A DNA stretch of 64,000 nt from positions 5,890,320-5,954,319 of the forward strand of contig NZ_AP022871.1 in assembly GCF_011764565.1 (NCBI RefSeq). The letters run 5' to 3'. The position numbers and the translations under genes were made by a program. Below, piece after piece: positions 8,296-16,621 of this stretch (position 1 is its first letter; the number at the start of each line of letters is the position of its first letter). Below the pieces are notes generated by a model, which saw only the letters and a list, made by a program, of their open reading frames with translations, had not been told where the DNA came from and made no database searches. This stretch comes from Phytohabitans suffuscus. GTDB lineage: Bacteria > Actinomycetota > Actinomycetes > Mycobacteriales > Micromonosporaceae.

Positions 8296-10167
8296 TCAGT
8301 CGGGGCTGCCGTCGAGCAGGGCCCGGGCGGCCTCGGCGATGCCGCGGGCGTCGATCCCGGCGGCGCGCAGCTGTTCGTCCGGGGTGGCCGACGCGGGCAT
8401 GTCCCGTACGGCGAGCTTGCGTACCCTCGGCACCGGTTCGGCGCCGGTGGCGAAGACCTCCAGGACGGCGTCGCCGAGCCCGCCCTCGGGCCAGTGGTCC
8501 TCGACCGTCAGGAGGTGCCCGGTCTCGTGCGCGGCCGCGCGGACGGTTTCGGCGTCGATCGGCTTGACCGAGTAGGCGTCGACGACGCGGGCCGGGACGC
8601 CCTCGCTCGCGAGCCGGTTCGCCGCTTCGACGGCCTGGTGGACGGTGACGCCGGCGGCGAAGATGGTCAGCTCGTCGACGGGCGAGCGGCGCAGGGTGCG
8701 GCTGCCGCCGATCGGAAAGCGTTCGCCGGCCGGGTAGATGACGGGTGTGTCGCCCCGGTTGGTGCGCAGGTAGCTGATCCCCGCGCGGTCGGCCATCGCC
8801 ACGACGAGGTCGGCGGTCTGGTTGGCGTCGCACGGGTAGAGCACGGTGCTGCCGTGTACGGTCCGGAACAGGGCCAGGTCCTCCAGGCCCATCTGCGAGG
8901 GGCCGTCCTGGCCGATCGAGACACCGGCGTGGGAGCCGCACAGCCGAAGGTCGGCCCGGCTGACCGCGGCCATGCGCACGAAGTCGAAGGCGCGGGACCA
9001 GAACGCGGCGAACGTGGCGGCGAACGGCACCCGGCGGAGCGCCTGCATCCCGACGGCGGCGGCGAGCATCTGCTGCTCGGCGATGTAGCACTCGAAGAAC
9101 CGCTCCGGGTGGGCGTCGGCGAAGAACTCGGTGCGCGTGGAGTCGGCCACCTCGCCGTCCAGTACGACCACGTCGCCGCGCGCGCCGCCGAGCGCGGCGA
9201 GCGCCCTGCCGAACGCGGTCCGCGTCGCCTCCTTCGCACCGACCTCGTACGCGGGCAGGGACAGCGGGCCGTCCGGGAACCGGTGCGGCGTCCCCGTACG
9301 GTCCGGCTCCCGCACCCGTACCGTCAGGTCGCGCACGCCGCCGAGCTCCCGTACGGCCTCGTCCGGGTCGGGCACCGGCTTGCCGTGCTTGCCCTCCCGG
9401 TCCTCGACCGACGCCACGCCGCGACCCTTGCGGGTGCGGGCGAGGATCACCGACGGCTTCCCCTCGGTCGACACGGCCTGGGCGAACGCGCGGTCGACGG
9501 CGGCGATGTCGTGCCCGTCCACCTCGATGACCCGCCAGCCGAACGCGGACATCCGGCGCGCGTAGGCGTCCAGGTCCCACTGGTGCCGGGTCGGGCCGCG
9601 CTGGCCGAGCCGGTTCACGTCGACGATCGCGGTCAGGTGGTCCAGCCCGGCGTGGCCGGCGTGCTCGAACGCCTCCCACATCGACCCCTCGGCCAGCTCG
9701 CTGTCGCCGCACAGCACCCAGGTCCGGTACGGCAGGCGGTCCAGCCGGGCACCCGTCAACGCCATCCCCACGCCGACCGGCAGCCCCTGCCCGAGCGAGC
9801 CGGTGGCCACGTCGACCCAGGGCAGCCGGGGTGTGGGGTGCCCTTCCAGCCGGCTGCCCAGCCGCCGGTACGTCATCAGCTCGTCGGCGCTGATCGCGCC
9901 GGCGGCCCGCAGCATCGCGTACAGCAGCGGCGACGCGTGCCCTTTGGAGAACACCAGGTGGTCGTTGTGCGGGTCGTCCGGGTCGCCGACGTCGTACCGC
10001 AGGTAGCGGGTCAGCAGGACCGACATCAGGTCCGCCGCCGACATCGACGACGTCGGGTGTCCCGACCCCGCCGCCGCGGAACACCGCACGGCGTCCACCC
10101 GCAGCTGCTGACCCAGCTCCGCCATCTGCTCCAGGCCCGGCCTGGTCCGCGTGTTGGTTACCGCCAT
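8296..10167 (-). CDS. tkt: Transketolase
   Basis: 623-residue thiamine-diphosphate enzyme that moves two-carbon ketol units in the pentose phosphate pathway, cytoplasmic. The length fits the short, animal-like transketolases. The N-terminal substrate motif SAAAGSGHPTSSMSAADL is at about residues 31-48. The TPP/metal motif GDSELAEGSMWEA...VDVNRLGQ is at about 160-190, and the catalytic-glutamate segment FFECYIAEQQMLAAAVGMQ at about 370-388. The C-terminal domain (YSVKPIDAETV...GHLLTVEDHWPEGG) is complete. Stand-alone gene; the ATG is followed by a normal N-terminus. It is flanked at the 3' end by repeat A2. A second, housekeeping transketolase probably exists elsewhere. Confidence 0.92.
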   Translation of the reverse strand: MAVTNTRTRPGLEQMAELGQQLRVDAVRCSAAAGSGHPTSSMSAADLMSVLLTRYLRYDVGDPDDPHNDHLVFSKGHASPLLYAMLRAAGAISADELMTYRRLGSRLEGHPTPRLPWVDVATGSLGQGLPVGVGMALTGARLDRLPYRTWVLCGDSELAEGSMWEAFEHAGHAGLDHLTAIVDVNRLGQRGPTRHQWDLDAYARRMSAFGWRVIEVDGHDIAAVDRAFAQAVSTEGKPSVILARTRKGRGVASVEDREGKHGKPVPDPDEAVRELGGVRDLTVRVREPDRTGTPHRFPDGPLSLPAYEVGAKEATRTAFGRALAALGGARGDVVVLDGEVADSTRTEFFADAHPERFFECYIAEQQMLAAAVGMQALRRVPFAATFAAFWSRAFDFVRMAAVSRADLRLCGSHAGVSIGQDGPSQMGLEDLALFRTVHGSTVLYPCDANQTADLVVAMADRAGISYLRTNRGDTPVIYPAGERFPIGGSRTLRRSPVDELTIFAAGVTVHQAVEAANRLASEGVPARVVDAYSVKPIDAETVRAAAHETGHLLTVEDHWPEGGLGDAVLEVFATGAEPVPRVRKLAVRDMPASATPDEQLRAAGIDARGIAEAARALLDGSPD

Positions 10168-10298
10168 ACCACGGGCCTACCCGCCGGCGGGCGGGACAAA
10201 CTCCGGCATACCTCGGCCGCCATGGGGAAGTAGCCCCACCAGGAGCACGGACCGGGAAGCACGGACCGGGAACGGCCGGGTGCGAGGAGGTGAACGGG

Positions 10299-10661
10299 AT
10301 GTCCGATTCACGGGAACGGGACGAGTCGCGCGACCGGGAGGGCCAGCGTGGCGGGGACAGCCAGCGTGGCGGGGACGGTCAGCGTGGCGGGGACGGTCAG
10401 CGTGGCGGGGACGGTCAGCGTGGCGGGGACGGGTTTCGGGAGGAAGACAAGCGTGACCGGTACGGCAGGCATTTCGCCGACGAGCCGAACGAGGCGGGCT
10501 ACGCCGGCGCCGCCAGCACGCCGCAGGTGGTGCCCGAGGACCGCGGCGTCGAGCAGGCGCAGGAGATCGCGATCCCCGACAACGACCTGACCTCGGCTCT
10601 CGCGAACGCCTTCGCCGGCCGTGGCGGCGGCGAGGAGAAGGAGTCCACAGAGGACAGATGA
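10299..10661 (+). CDS. Small hydrophilic protein with hexapeptide repeats
   Basis: 120-residue protein of unknown function. The N-terminal third is highly charged (SDSRERDESRDRE) and is followed by five tandem copies of a hexapeptide close to GQRGGD, encoded by 18-bp repeats. The rest is acidic and ends EEKESTEDR. There is no signal or membrane segment. I chose the ATG at 10299, eight bases after GGAGG; the GTG at 10290 overlaps that ribosome site. Probably disordered. The C-terminal part (VPEDRGVEQAQEIAIPDNDLTSALANAFAG) looks like the conserved portion. Confidence 0.7.
   Translation: MSDSRERDESRDREGQRGGDSQRGGDGQRGGDGQRGGDGQRGGDGFREEDKRDRYGRHFADEPNEAGYAGAASTPQVVPEDRGVEQAQEIAIPDNDLTSALANAFAGRGGGEEKESTEDR
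10341..10430 (+). repeat. 18-bp tandem repeat inside a coding region (5 units)
   Basis: Five head-to-tail units of GGTCAGCGTGGCGGGGAC, three identical and two with one or two changes. The period is a multiple of three, so copy-number change would alter protein length without frameshift. Confidence 0.9.
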
Positions 10662-10675
10662 GCCGGCCGCCCGGC

Positions 10676-11353
10676 TCAGTGGCCGATGTCCGTGGCGCCG
10701 GGCTCGACGAGCGCGCTCTCGTAGGCGAACACGACGATCTGGGCACGGTCGCGCAGGCCCAGCTTGGTCAGGATGCTCGACACGTGTGACTTGACGGTCG
10801 CCGGTCCGATGTGGAGCTCCTGGGCGATCTCCGTGTTGGTCGCGCCGCGGGCGACGGCGATGACGATGTCGCGTTCACGCTCGGTGAGGCGGTGCCGCCG
10901 GTCGGCCACGGCGGCGTTGACCGGCGGGCGTTCGGCGAAGCGGCCGATCAGGCGGCGGGTGATCGACGGGGCGATGAGCGCGCCGCCGTCGGCGATGGTG
11001 CGGACGGCGGTGGCCAGCTCCTGGGGCGGGATGTCCTTGAGGACGAAGCCGCTCGCCCCGGCGCGCAGCGCCTGGTAGACGTACTCGTCCGGGTCGAACG
11101 TGGTGAGGATCAGGATCCGGACCGGCCAGTCGGCGTCGCGCAGGATCCGGGACGTGGCCTCCAGGCCGTCGAGGTCGGGCATGCGGATGTCCATGAGGAT
11201 GACGTCCGGATGGTGCCGGTGCGCGGCCTCGATCGCCTCGATGCCGGTGCCCGCCTCGGCCACGACCTGGATGTCGGGATGGGCGCCGAGGATCATGGCG
11301 AAGCCGCCGCGGACCAGCGCCTGGTCGTCGGCGACGACGACGCTGATGCTCAC
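10676..11353 (-). CDS. NarL/LuxR-type response regulator
   Basis: 225-residue response regulator. The receiver domain has acidic residues at 9-10, the phosphoacceptor Asp55 in VILMDIRMPDLDG, a conserved Thr (ILTTFD) and Lys (GFVLKDI). The C-terminal LuxR helix-turn-helix is clear (LTERERDIVIAVARGATNTEIAQELHIGPATVKSHVSSILTKLGLRDR). The GTG start overlaps the stop of the kinase gene (GTGA), so both are made together. Confidence 0.93.
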   Translation of the reverse strand: MSISVVVADDQALVRGGFAMILGAHPDIQVVAEAGTGIEAIEAAHRHHPDVILMDIRMPDLDGLEATSRILRDADWPVRILILTTFDPDEYVYQALRAGASGFVLKDIPPQELATAVRTIADGGALIAPSITRRLIGRFAERPPVNAAVADRRHRLTERERDIVIAVARGATNTEIAQELHIGPATVKSHVSSILTKLGLRDRAQIVVFAYESALVEPGATDIGH

Positions 11354-12504
11354 GCGGACTCCCCGGCCACGGGCAGGCGGGCGCTGACGCGGAAGCCGCC
11401 CTCGGGGCGCGGGCCGGTCTCGAGGGTGCCGCCGAGCAGGGTGGCCCGCTCGCGCATGCCGATGATGCCGTGGCCGGCCGCCTGCGGGCTGGGCGCGACC
11501 GGCTGGGCGTGGTCGATGATCTCGATGACGATGTCCGTCCCGTCTTCGCGCAGGTGCACCTCGGCGCCGGTCCCGGGGCCGCCGTGCTTGAGGACGTTGG
11601 TGAGCGCTTCCTGGATGATCCGGTACGCCGACAGCTGTATCCGGGTCGGCAGCGCGGCGCGCAGGCCGTCGCTGACCCGCACGTCCACCCCGGCCGCGGC
11701 GAACTGCCCGACGAGCCGGGGGAGGTCGGCGAGGCCGGGCTGCGGGCCGAGGCCGTCGCGCCTGGTCTCGGGGCGGAGCACGCCGAGCAGGTGGCGCAGC
11801 TCGTCCAGCGCCTGGCGGCCGGCCTGCTCGACCGCGGCCATGGCCTGGCGGGCGCTCTCCGGGTCGGTGGCGGCGACCGCCTGTGCCGCGCCGGCCTGCA
11901 CGGTCATCAGGCTCACCTGGTGGGCCACCACGTCGTGGAGCTCGCGGGCGATGTGCGTGCGCTCCTCGGCGACGATCCGGCGCGCCTCGGCCGCCTGCCG
12001 CTCGCGCCGCTCGGCGGCCCGCTCCTCGCGCAGCCGCAGGCGCCGCCCGGTGTACCAGACGACGAACATGACGACGACGCCGGCCACCGTCTCGTCCAAC
12101 GGCGTCCACCGGACGAGGGCCTCGGCGACGAGCACGGCCATCGCCGCGGCGAGGCCGATCTGGCCCTTCCGGCCGCTCGCCGAGTAGCGGCCCGCGCTGT
12201 AGACCGCGAAGAGCGTGATCAGCCCGACGTCGTACTCGCGGGTCGGCAGCATGAGCGCCCAGCCGGCGACCGCCACACCGAGAGCCCTGATCGGCTTGTC
12301 GCGGCGCCGGTACATCCCGGCGGCGGCGACGGCGAAGACGGCGAGCACGGGGATGGGCACGCCGGTGATCGGCCGGGTCACGATCGTGTCGGCCGGGCCG
12401 TCCGTCACCAGCGTCGTGGCCAGGAACAGGACGGCGGCGAGGGTCGCGTCCGAGGCCCGCGGCCAGCGGGCGAACGGACCTCGTAGGCCGCGCTTCCGGT
12501 TCAT
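11350..12504 (-). CDS. NarL-type sensor histidine kinase
   Basis: 384-residue membrane kinase. Four to five hydrophobic segments occupy about residues 15-140. A dimerisation/phosphoacceptor segment of the HisKA_3 type follows (EERTHIARELHDVVAHQVSLM), then the ATPase domain with N-box QEALTNVLKHG and G-box GHGIIGMRERATLLGG. It pairs with the overlapping response regulator. The divergent MMPL exporter gene 147 bases away is a likely target, an inference from position only. Confidence 0.93.
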   Translation of the reverse strand: MNRKRGLRGPFARWPRASDATLAAVLFLATTLVTDGPADTIVTRPITGVPIPVLAVFAVAAAGMYRRRDKPIRALGVAVAGWALMLPTREYDVGLITLFAVYSAGRYSASGRKGQIGLAAAMAVLVAEALVRWTPLDETVAGVVVMFVVWYTGRRLRLREERAAERRERQAAEARRIVAEERTHIARELHDVVAHQVSLMTVQAGAAQAVAATDPESARQAMAAVEQAGRQALDELRHLLGVLRPETRRDGLGPQPGLADLPRLVGQFAAAGVDVRVSDGLRAALPTRIQLSAYRIIQEALTNVLKHGGPGTGAEVHLREDGTDIVIEIIDHAQPVAPSPQAAGHGIIGMRERATLLGGTLETGPRPEGGFRVSARLPVAGESA

Positions 12505-12651
12505 CGCCGCTCACGGTAGGCCAGGGCGAGCGGCACCGTCATCCGCCGCCGGGCGGAGGGGGCACGCCCGTTCTCCCCGCCCGGCGGGGGAGGAGCCGTC
12601 CCGCCCGGCGCCGGGAGACCGCGCCCCGCCGCCGCGGCCACCATTTGCGCC

Positions 12652-14775
12652 ATGAACGCCTTCACCCGCCGCCTCGGCATGGCCAGCGCCCGCCGGCCCT
12701 GGACCACGATCGCCGCCTGGACGCTCGCGGCCGCCGCCATCCTCATGCTGTCCGGTACGGCCGGCGGCGCGTTCGCCGACGACTTCGTCGCCCCCGGCAG
12801 CCAGAGCGAGCAGGCGATGGAGCTGCTCGAAGAACGCTTTCCGGAGGCCGCCGGCGGCACCGCGATGGCCGTGTTCGCCGTCCCGGACGGCCAGCGCCTG
12901 GCGGACCACCGGCCGGCGGTCGACGCCGCGGTCGAGCGGATCGGGGCCACCGGACACGTCAGCACCGTGGCGAACCCCTTCACCGCGGGCACCATCTCAC
13001 CCGACGGGCGCATCGGGTACGCCGAGATCGGCTTCGACGCGCCCGCGACCCGGCTCGGCCCGGACCCCTTCACGGCGATCGCCGCCGCGCTGGAGCCGGC
13101 CCGCGGCGGGGGCCTGGCGGCGGAGCTGGGCGGCGACGCGACGTTCATCAACGCCGAGACCCCAACGTCGGGCGCGGAGGCGGCCGGGATCGTGGCCGCG
13201 CTGATCGTGCTGCTCGTCGCCTTCGGTACCGTCGTGGCCGCCCTGGTCCCGATCGCGCTGGCGCTGCTCGTGGTCGCCGCGGGCCTCGGCGGCATCGCGC
13301 TGCTGGCCAGCGGGATGGACGTGTCCACCGCCGCGCCGACGATCGCCGCGATGATCGGCCTCGGCGTCGGCATCGACTACGCCCTGTTCATCACGGCCCG
13401 CTACCGCGAGAACCGGGCCGCCGGGCACGACAACCGGACCGCGCTGGCCGGCGCCATGGGCTCGGCCGGCACGGCCATCGTGTTCGCCAGCGGCACCATC
13501 GTCGTGGCGATGTCGGCGCTCGCGCTGACCGGGATGGGCTTCCTGATCTCGATCGGGCTCAGCACCGCGCTCGTCGTGCTCGGCGCCGCCACCGCCGCCC
13601 TGACACTCCTGCCCGCCCTGCTCGCGCTGCTCGGCGATCGGATCGACCGCGGCCGGCTCCCGCTGGGCCGGCGGCGCGCGCCCGGCACCGGCTGGCTGCG
13701 CCTGGCCCGCCACGTGTCCCGGCGACCCTGGGCGTACCTCCTGGCGGCCACCGCCCTCCTGCTCACCCTCACCGCGCCGGCCCTCGCCATGCGGACCGGC
13801 TTTCCCGACGCCGGCGACGACTCGACGGGCGTGAGCCACCGCCGCGCGTACGACCTGCTGGCCGAGGGCTTCGGTCCGGGCGTGAACGGCCCGCTGCTGC
13901 TCGTCGTCGACCTGCGTGCCGCGGGCGCCGGCCCCGGCGACCTCGCCGCGCTGTCCCGCCGGGTCGCGGGCGACCCCGGCATCGCCTCGGTCGGCGAGCC
14001 GCTGGCCTCACCGGCCGGCGACGCGGTCGTCCTCCGCGCGATCACCACCAGCGCGCCCGGCGACGCCGAGACGTCGCGGACGCTCGAACGCGTGCGCGAG
14101 CTGGTACCGGCGAACGTGTCCGTCTCGGGCCTGACCGCGCTCACCGACGACCTCAGCCGGCACCTCGCCCGCATGCTGCCGATCTTCGTCGGGGCGATCC
14201 TGGCCGCGTCGTTCCTGCTGCTCCTGCTGGTGTTCCGGTCGGTGCTCGCGCCGCTCAAGGCGGTCCTGATGAACCTGCTGTCGATCGGCGGCGCCTACGG
14301 CGTGATGGTCGCCGCCTTCCAGTGGGGGTGGCTCAAGGAGGTCTTCGGCCTGGAGCGGACGCTCGTCATCCCCTCGCCGCTGCCCACCATCTTCTTCGCC
14401 GTCCTCTTCGGACTCTCGATGGACTACGAGGTGTTCCTGCTGTCCCGGATCCGGGAGGCGTACGACGAGAGCGGCGACACCGCCGGCTCGGTCGCCCGCG
14501 GCATCGCGGCCACCGGCCGGGTGATCACCTCGGCCGCGCTCATCATGAGCGCGGTGTTCCTCGCCTTCGTCGCCAACCCGTCACCGTTCGCCCGGATGCT
14601 CGGCCTGGGCCTGGCGACCGCGGTGCTCCTCGACGCCACCGTGGTCCGCCTGGTCCTCGTGCCGGCCCTCATGACGCTGCTCGGCCGGGCGAACTGGTGG
14701 CTGCCCGGCTGGCTGCACCGCCGCATGCCCCACCTGCACGGGTCCGCACGGCCGCGGCCGGTGCCGCAGGGCTGA
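12652..14775 (+). CDS. MMPL/RND-family membrane transporter
   Basis: 707-residue exporter of the MmpL type. It has two MMPL halves. Each has an extracellular loop (about residues 45-165 and 385-505) and a bundle of membrane helices, including GAEAAGIVAALIVLLVAFG and IFVGAILAASFLLLLLVFRS. The GLGVGIDYALFI motif in the first half and GLSMDYEVFLLSRIRE in the second carry the conserved Asp-Tyr proton-relay pairs. Typical substrates are lipids or antibiotics; the real one is unknown. It is divergent from the two-component system, which suggests stress or drug induction. Confidence 0.92.
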   Translation: MNAFTRRLGMASARRPWTTIAAWTLAAAAILMLSGTAGGAFADDFVAPGSQSEQAMELLEERFPEAAGGTAMAVFAVPDGQRLADHRPAVDAAVERIGATGHVSTVANPFTAGTISPDGRIGYAEIGFDAPATRLGPDPFTAIAAALEPARGGGLAAELGGDATFINAETPTSGAEAAGIVAALIVLLVAFGTVVAALVPIALALLVVAAGLGGIALLASGMDVSTAAPTIAAMIGLGVGIDYALFITARYRENRAAGHDNRTALAGAMGSAGTAIVFASGTIVVAMSALALTGMGFLISIGLSTALVVLGAATAALTLLPALLALLGDRIDRGRLPLGRRRAPGTGWLRLARHVSRRPWAYLLAATALLLTLTAPALAMRTGFPDAGDDSTGVSHRRAYDLLAEGFGPGVNGPLLLVVDLRAAGAGPGDLAALSRRVAGDPGIASVGEPLASPAGDAVVLRAITTSAPGDAETSRTLERVRELVPANVSVSGLTALTDDLSRHLARMLPIFVGAILAASFLLLLLVFRSVLAPLKAVLMNLLSIGGAYGVMVAAFQWGWLKEVFGLERTLVIPSPLPTIFFAVLFGLSMDYEVFLLSRIREAYDESGDTAGSVARGIAATGRVITSAALIMSAVFLAFVANPSPFARMLGLGLATAVLLDATVVRLVLVPALMTLLGRANWWLPGWLHRRMPHLHGSARPRPVPQG

Positions 14776-14787
14776 CCCGGGCGCGAC

Positions 14788-14816
14788 GTCCCCCTGTCCA
14801 TAGTGGACAGGGGGAC
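14788..14816. terminator. Bidirectional terminator between convergent genes
   Basis: A perfect 13-bp stem (GTCCCCCTGTCCA) with a TAG loop lies 12 bases after the MMPL stop and 12 bases before the protease 3' end. Confidence 0.85.
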
Positions 14817-14828
14817 GGTCCTGGGGTG

Positions 14829-16376
14829 TCAGCCGCGGCGCCACTTCTGGTTGGCGCCGCCGTGGCACTCCCACGTGATGAGTCGGGCGCCGTCGGCGGT
14901 GCTCCAGCCCGAGACGTCCACGCACTTGTTGGCCTGCGGGTTGACCAGGTCACCGGCCGCCGTGAGGACGAACTGCTGGGCCGGGTTGCCGCTGCAGTTC
15001 GCCAGCTGGATCACGGCGCCGTTCGCGGTCGAGCCCCACGCGACGTCCATGCACAGGCCGAACGCGCGGACCGTGCCGTCGCCGGGGAAGGTCCAGTTCT
15101 GCGCCGCGGTGCCGTTGCAGGTCCAGAGCTGGAGGTACTGGCCGTCGACGCCGTTGCTGCTGGGCACGTCGATGCACTTGTCGGCGTACCCGATGAGGCG
15201 GCTGGTGTTGCCGCCGCCACCGGTCGTGGTCAGGGAGAGCCCGTAGACGCTGAGGATCTCGTTGACCGGCTGGTAGACCGTGGTGCCGCCGTTGCTGCAG
15301 TTGCCGCCGGCGCCGGAGGTGACGCCCTGGGCCTGGTTGCCGCTGATGAACGAGCCGCCGGAGTCGCCGGGCTGGGCGCACGCGCTGCTGGCCACCAGGC
15401 CGTACACGAGGGCGCCGGAGTAGTTGACGGTGACGTTCTTGGCGGTGATGGTGCCGCAGCGCCACCCCGTGGTACGCCCGGAGCGGCAGACCGAGCTGCC
15501 CACCGCGGCCTCCTGCGAGCCGGCCACGTTGGTGGTGCCGCCGTTGTACGTGTTGACGACCGGGCGGGACACCCAGTTGGAGTTGACCTGCACCCACGCG
15601 TAGTCGTTGTCGGGGAACGACGAGCCGCGGAACGTGCCCTGCGCCGCGCCGCTGCCGCTCGTGGTGCTGCCGACGCCGCCGCAGTGGCCGGCGGTCACGA
15701 AGCCGCCGGCGACGGCGAAGCCGACCGAGCAGAGGACGCGGTTGTCGATGACGTACTCGTCGCCGCCGCGCACGTCGTACACAGGCCGGTACGGGCTCGC
15801 CTTCGCCACGGTGCGCACCACGCTCCCGGTGACCCCGGCGGCGCGGGCGAAGCGTTCGCCGGCGTCCACGGTGGATGCCTCGACGACCACGCTGTTGGTC
15901 GCCGGGTCGACGTACCACGAGTGCACGGCGCCGGCCGCGGTCCCGGTGCGGCGGTCCAGCGCGGCCTTGGCGCGGTCGAGGTCGGCCGCGCCGCGGGCGA
16001 CCAGCCGCGGCTGCGCCCCGGCGGCGCGTACCCGGGCCGCCTGCGCGGCGTCGGTGACCCCGACGACGAGCGCGCCGCCGTCGCGGGCGACCCAGGCCCC
16101 GCCGTAGGCGGCGCCCAGCTCGGCGCGGAGCCGGCGTTCGATGGAGGGTGCGACCGCCTCGACGACGAGCCGGTCGTGGATCTGCGCGTCGGTGAGGCCG
16201 AGGTCGCGGCGCAGGGCGGCGGCCTGGCCCTCGGGCAGGCCGGCCGGCTGGGCGGTGGCAGCGGGCGCGGCGGGGTCCGGTGCGGGCGCGGCGGTGGCGA
16301 CCGCGGGCGGGGCGGCCGCGCCGAGGGCGAGCGCGGCGGCGAAGACGAGGACGCGGGTGCGGGTTCGGTGGAACAT
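14829..16376 (-). CDS. Secreted streptogrisin-like serine protease with ricin-type lectin domain
   Basis: 515-residue preproenzyme. Signal peptide at residues 1-32 (FHRTRTRVLVFAAALALG...). A pro-domain of the alpha-lytic-protease type covers about 50-190. The S1 (chymotrypsin-fold) catalytic domain carries TAGHCGG (His), DNDYAWVQV (Asp) and QPGDSGGSF (Ser). After a Gly/Thr linker, a ricin B / CBM13 beta-trefoil ends the protein (CIDVPSSNG, QLWTCNG, CMDVAWGS, NKCVDVSGWS). It should be self-processed outside the cell and held on polysaccharide. I chose the ATG at 16376 because GGGAGG precedes it and the signal starts there. A GAGCGCTC palindrome upstream suggests LacI-type control. Confidence 0.9.
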   Translation of the reverse strand: MFHRTRTRVLVFAAALALGAAAPPAVATAAPAPDPAAPAATAQPAGLPEGQAAALRRDLGLTDAQIHDRLVVEAVAPSIERRLRAELGAAYGGAWVARDGGALVVGVTDAAQAARVRAAGAQPRLVARGAADLDRAKAALDRRTGTAAGAVHSWYVDPATNSVVVEASTVDAGERFARAAGVTGSVVRTVAKASPYRPVYDVRGGDEYVIDNRVLCSVGFAVAGGFVTAGHCGGVGSTTSGSGAAQGTFRGSSFPDNDYAWVQVNSNWVSRPVVNTYNGGTTNVAGSQEAAVGSSVCRSGRTTGWRCGTITAKNVTVNYSGALVYGLVASSACAQPGDSGGSFISGNQAQGVTSGAGGNCSNGGTTVYQPVNEILSVYGLSLTTTGGGGNTSRLIGYADKCIDVPSSNGVDGQYLQLWTCNGTAAQNWTFPGDGTVRAFGLCMDVAWGSTANGAVIQLANCSGNPAQQFVLTAAGDLVNPQANKCVDVSGWSTADGARLITWECHGGANQKWRRG

Positions 16377-16398
16377 CGGATACCTCCCCAGGGGGCGC

Positions 16399-16410
16399 GA
16401 GAGCGCTCTC
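16399..16410. promoter_or_regulatory. Candidate LacI/CebR-type operator
   Basis: GAGAGCGCTCTC is a perfect 12-bp palindrome 23 bases upstream of the protease start. Its core GAGCGCTC matches the known CebR/CelR box TGGGAGCGCTCCCA of actinobacterial glycan genes. Confidence 0.5.
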
Positions 16411-16470
16411 TGATAGGAACCTTTACTGTTCACGTGGATGTTTGTCAATGGATCAGTGAGCGGTTCGCTT

Positions 16471-16558
16471 CGGTTCTGATCGCGCTCCCCGGAACGGCCT
16501 GCCAAAGTCGAGGGTCCAGCGATCGGTTCTGATCGGGTTCGAGACCGAAACTGATCGG
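16471..16558. promoter_or_regulatory. Repeated CGGTTCTGATCG motif upstream of GH2 gene
   Basis: CGGTTCTGATCG occurs at 16471-16482 and again at 16524-16535. A related ACTGATCGG occurs at 16550-16558. The spacing of about 53 bases is near five helical turns, as expected for binding sites of one regulator in the divergent promoter region. Confidence 0.4.
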
Positions 16559-16621
16559 TTGATATTGACTTTGATCGCGGCGAGTGCTTGGTTGGGTCCG
16601 AGGAGTTTCAGGAGGGTTTCC

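Noticed and set aside
12652..16532. Very long open frame of 1295 codons overlapping MMPL and the protease
   Set aside because: It is the shifted frame of two well-supported genes on opposite strands.
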